A stretch of 64,000 nucleotides of DNA, from the NCBI GenBank assembly GCA_030340625.1, contig JAOPHQ010000912.1:1-64000 (forward strand), given 5' to 3'. This DNA comes from Merluccius polli. Taxonomy: Eukaryota; Chordata; Actinopteri; Gadiformes; Merlucciidae. Positions 60,854 through 64,000 of the stretch are shown one piece after another. The notes under the pieces were generated by a model, which saw only the letters and a list, made by a program, of their open reading frames with translations, did not search any database and was not told the DNA's origin. The position numbers and the translations under genes are program-made. Positions within the stretch are counted from its first letter, which is position 1. Each line of letters begins with the position of its first letter.

Positions 60854-61343
60854 GTTTCTCATTTGAAAGAAAATTACCAGAATACATGCAAAAAGTACAC
60901 TACATAAGTCTGACCTGTGGCTTATGGTAATGATATTATAATTATACAAAAACATGTTTCAATGTAACATGATAGACCCTCTTGGGAGTCAGGATTTAAT
61001 ATGCATAAATAAGGTGGTTTGTGCTTGATTGCTATGTAGATTTATAGAAGTGCCGATAAAATCACTCAACAGCACCCTTGCCCAGATGGATAGATCCTTT
61101 TAATGAGGTTGGGACTCCTACCACTGTATAGACGGACTGGGTTTGTAGTAGAATCACTTAATTATATAACTTTAGCTATTCTTGCAACCATTCTTAATAT
61201 GTCATAATGAAAGTGATTATGATTTGATGTCATGTAATGTTATGTAATCATATACTATACTGTTAAAACAAATGTATTTTAGAGCTGGGCTAAACAACTA
61301 TAATAACATTATAATACCATTATAGTCTGGCCAACATTATATA

Positions 61344-61480
61344 CATGTGGAGTGTGTGTTGTTGATAGCTGGTTTACAGCCTCACCTGGCCAGAGTCAGA
61401 CTGATTGGACTCTGGCTCAGTGGGGCTGCACGAGCAATCATGGCACCCAGGATAAACCAGCTATCAACACACACACTCAG
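61344..61480. mobile_element. Diverged copy of the TA-flanked foldback MITE
   Basis: Left arm GTGGAGTGTGTGTTGTTGAT, then AGCTGGTTTACAGCCTCACC, and a right arm AAACCAGCTATCAACACAC match the element at 22140-22441. The middle is deleted. Confidence 0.6.
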
Positions 61481-61920
61481 GGAGGGAGCTACTACTGTCA
61501 TGGCAGCTTGTAACATCGGCTCGGCTGTTAACATCATGCCACCTCTACCCGTGTCCTGTGTCGGAGGGCCCCAGGAAAAGCCACTTAGGTGGCGTGTGAT
61601 CAGGAGCGACTCTGCCACACTGGTGCCCAACGTGGGGCTCCTCCGACCAGGAAGGGACACAGAAGGGCTGCCCAAACCGGCTCTGGAGCCACCAGCCACG
61701 GTAGCGGACAGCCACCTCAACGCCAGCTCCTCCTGAACGGCAGCGATGGCCAGCGGAGGAGCGGGGAGGCAGCGCAGCAAATGCCATGGGCAACCATCTG
61801 CAGCTAGCCTCCCCCGGATCCAGCCCCACACACACACAGTCAAGAGGAGCCACTGTCATGGCAGCTTGTAACATCATGCCATCTCAAATAAATGCATATA
61901 ACAAAAAAATAAAAAAAATA
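61470..61920 (+). repeat. Short direct repeats flanking a tRNA-Lys-like primer site
   Basis: About 60-70 bp beginning near 61470 (ACTGTCATGGCAGCTTGTAA core at 61496) recur near 61850, followed by an A-rich tail. Between them, TGGTGCCCAACGTGGGGC (61621-61638) differs by one base from the complement of the tRNA-Lys 3' end, as in an LTR-element primer-binding site. It could be an LTR retroelement scrap or an antisense tRNA-derived SINE. No retroelement protein is seen. Confidence 0.35.
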
Positions 61921-62966
61921 AAAACAACCCCCCAAACCCCACTACCTCCACAATACACAAATAAATACACTTGCTGAATTGTGGCTTTAAAATCAAATAG
62001 CTATCTTACAACATGTCAAATCAAGTATACCGTTGTCATTACATATATCTGTACAAAACCACTGAGCAATTCATTAAAAAAATAATTTCTTTATTACAAA
62101 ATGAATGTAAGTACTTCTTAAATTCTAGTTTTGGCTACTAACATCCACAATCCATGACAGTTTCATACATTATGCATGTACATTATGTCCATCTCAATAC
62201 TGCAGTAGGCATAATCATATATATATTTGAATCGTAGTTGCTATATATACTAAACCTGACTGAATGAGTATCATTGGATGATTCAGTCAGGAGTGTTTTG
62301 CTATGTAGCAGACAAAAAGCGGCCCTGAATTATTTCAAGTGATATTTTACTTTGACAACATATTTTCACTATACAGCCTGCAACACTCCAAAATATTTGA
62401 AGTAGCAAACAATGCAACACTAGCTGCCTTGGGGATCTCTATACATTATAGCATCAGTAGATGTTCTCCACCTTTGGTATTAAAATAAAGGCAAAACGCA
62501 TTTATTCTGGCTACAGAATAACCTGTTTCCCTGTATCCAATTTCCCTTGTTGAAGTTGCCTTTAAAACTTCTATTACTTGGTTTTACCAAAGGTACAAAA
62601 GAGGTGCTGACATTTAGTTTTCATAAGAATAAAATATGTGCACTACAAATGCACTAAATATAATAGAAGTGAATTAGCACTTTAGAAAGTAGTTGTAGTT
62701 AGAAAGTAGTGTGCTGCAGTGTTAGTCCAACAAGAACTGTATCATGAAAAATTCCCACAGATAATAGTAAACAAACAAATGCTTTTATAATACATGGAAG
62801 AGACATGAAAGAACTATAAACAAATGTACACTTATTGACGGCACTTATCGACGAACAATGGAACCCAATGGTGAAGTCTATTCCTGGTACTTCGTAAGTG
62901 TTCATGCCAGCCAGATTTAGCGCACGTCTCCATGTGAACCCGATGGTCCAGCAGAGCAGGTACCTC
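61921..62966 (-). other. Downstream flank / possible 3' UTR of the CALHM-like gene
   Basis: AT-rich sequence with minus-strand AATAAA hexamers at about 62501-62506 and 62090-62095, either of which could end the CALHM-like transcript. No gene is recognised. Confidence 0.4.
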
Positions 62967-64000
62967 TCATGGAGACCGGGTCCGCACAGAGCTCATCCTG
63001 AGTACTGTGAGCTCTGCTACATCTGCATCCTGCATCACAATGTCCTGTTCGCAGCTCTGTCTGACCACATATACGATGAGTCCCACACAGATGAATATCA
63101 GAAGGATTATGCCTATAACCTAGGGAAAGAAAAGGAAAGTAAAGTTACAGTGCATGTTGATAAATAATTAAACTATAAAATGGTATTACTGACCATTTAG
63201 TCATTTTTTCATTGAGACACTTTTTTATCCAAAGCAACTCACAGTGAATTAAAATACAGGTCATTAAGGAGCATGTTAGTCGTCTTGCTCAAGGACGCCT
63301 ACAGGTAGACTGTGGACATTGGGGATCGAACCCAGAACCATTCCACTAGAACAACCTAGCCACTACACTATCCTGCCCCCGATATAAGTTAATGCAATGT
63401 TATTTAATCGCTTACTTTTGGAAAGGTTAATTTACATTATGGATGTTTTAGTACATTTAGTACATTTACATTAGTGCATTTACAATGCATCCTAGACCAC
63501 TGTACATTTATGCAATGAATTTAAAGATAATTCTACAACTCACCTGAGAAAAAACAAATAACTGCTGGGAGCGAAGCATCAGTTCTTGTAGAGGGACATC
63601 CCCCTCACTAGTTGGCTCACACCACTTTTGAGGAGCTGCCTTGTCCACTATCACAAATCTGCCCTCCCAGTCTGTCATAGCACAGGCAAAGTACTGGCCG
63701 TCCAGGAAGAGCAAAATCAGCCAAACAATAGCGGGAACAAAACTTGAGAAGGAAACGGTGTTCCTGCACCACGTATCACATCTGCACCCTTGAATAATCA
63801 GCATCAACGTGAAGGCCATTATGCCAGGAATGATGAAGAACGCGGACGAAAATACCCCGTTCCATGTAGGACTGCAAGGACACTCAAACTCCAGCTCCAC
63901 AAGCTTCTCTAGTCCCATGAGGATAAAGCCAAAAGCTACATTTGACACCAGAGGACTGTTGCTAAGCTCATTCTTCAGCCTGGTAAGCCATTGTTGTCTA
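62967..64000 (-). CDS. CALHM-family large-pore channel, 5' end beyond window
   Basis: Calcium homeostasis modulator (FAM26) family, plasma-membrane large-pore channels that pass ions and small metabolites. Two exons are visible: 63544-64000 (continues off the right edge) and 62967-63119, giving about 202 residues. The frame is open to the edge (WLTRLKNELSNSPLVSNVAF). TM1 (VAFGFILMGLEKLVELEF) is followed by the Cys-rich ECPCSPTWN, TM2 and CRCDTWC, TM3 with FLDGQYFACAMTDWEG, and TM4 in the last exon (VIGIILLIFICVGLIVYVV). The cysteines that form the family's extracellular disulfides are present. The tail after TM4 is only about 30 residues, shorter than in mammalian CALHM5/6. The paralogue is not assignable; CALHM5/6-like is most probable. 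Confidence 0.8.
63211..63380. repeat. Dispersed fish repeat in the CALHM-like intron
   Basis: Contains TTTTATCCAAAGCAACTCAC, CTTGCTCAAGGACGCC and GGGGATCGAACCCAGAACC, a wording common in fish genomes. The GATCGAACCC block resembles an antisense tRNA B-box, so a tRNA-derived SINE is likely. A shorter relative is at 43140-43280. Confidence 0.5.

Noticed and set aside
1..64000. CRISPR arrays, prokaryotic operons, rRNA or viral genes
   Set aside because: The sequence is vertebrate nuclear DNA; tandem arrays here have no spacer structure and no such genes were recognised.

Overview
The window is nuclear DNA from a ray-finned (teleost) fish. The evidence is multi-exon vertebrate genes with short introns, an intron-free UDP-glucuronosyltransferase coding exon of the fish UGT5 type, many simple repeats ((CA)n, (TA)n, (ATT)n, long G or C runs), and many short inverted-repeat DNA transposons. 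Gene calls rest on reading splice junctions by eye and on remembered family sequences. No search was run.

Layout: (1) 2730-10313, minus strand: complete 13-exon ube2q2, with a GC-rich promoter region to about 11.1 kb. (2) 11.2-24.8 kb: gene-poor, rich in microsatellites and foldback elements. (3) 24.8-47.0 kb: three neuronal nicotinic acetylcholine receptor subunit genes, all on the plus strand, in the order chrnb4 (24849-31798), chrna3 (33607-39065), chrna5 (42177-46964). This is the fish counterpart of the mammalian CHRNB4-CHRNA3-CHRNA5 cluster. (4) 47-58.4 kb: a hAT transposon remnant, a promoter-like block, minisatellites and a 3.6-kb foldback element (51963-55565) flanked by a perfect 7-bp repeat. 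(5) 58.4-60.9 kb: a UGT5-type gene. (6) 62967-64000, minus strand: the 3' part of a CALHM-family channel gene that runs off the right edge.

The three receptor genes encode subunits that co-assemble in autonomic-type pentamers: alpha3 and beta4 form the agonist sites and alpha5 is the accessory subunit. ube2q2 (ubiquitin conjugation), the UGT (glucuronidation in the ER) and the CALHM-like channel have no evident functional link to the cluster.

Most notable observations: chrna5 lacks the adjacent-cysteine pair that defines alpha subunits, has an extra intron, and lies in the same orientation as chrna3/chrnb4 instead of the opposite one known from mammals. The chrna3 cytoplasmic loop needs two reading-frame shifts. 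chrnb4 carries a 66-nt in-frame GT...AG segment. A giant foldback element carries promoter-type motifs. Several MITE families are nested in introns.
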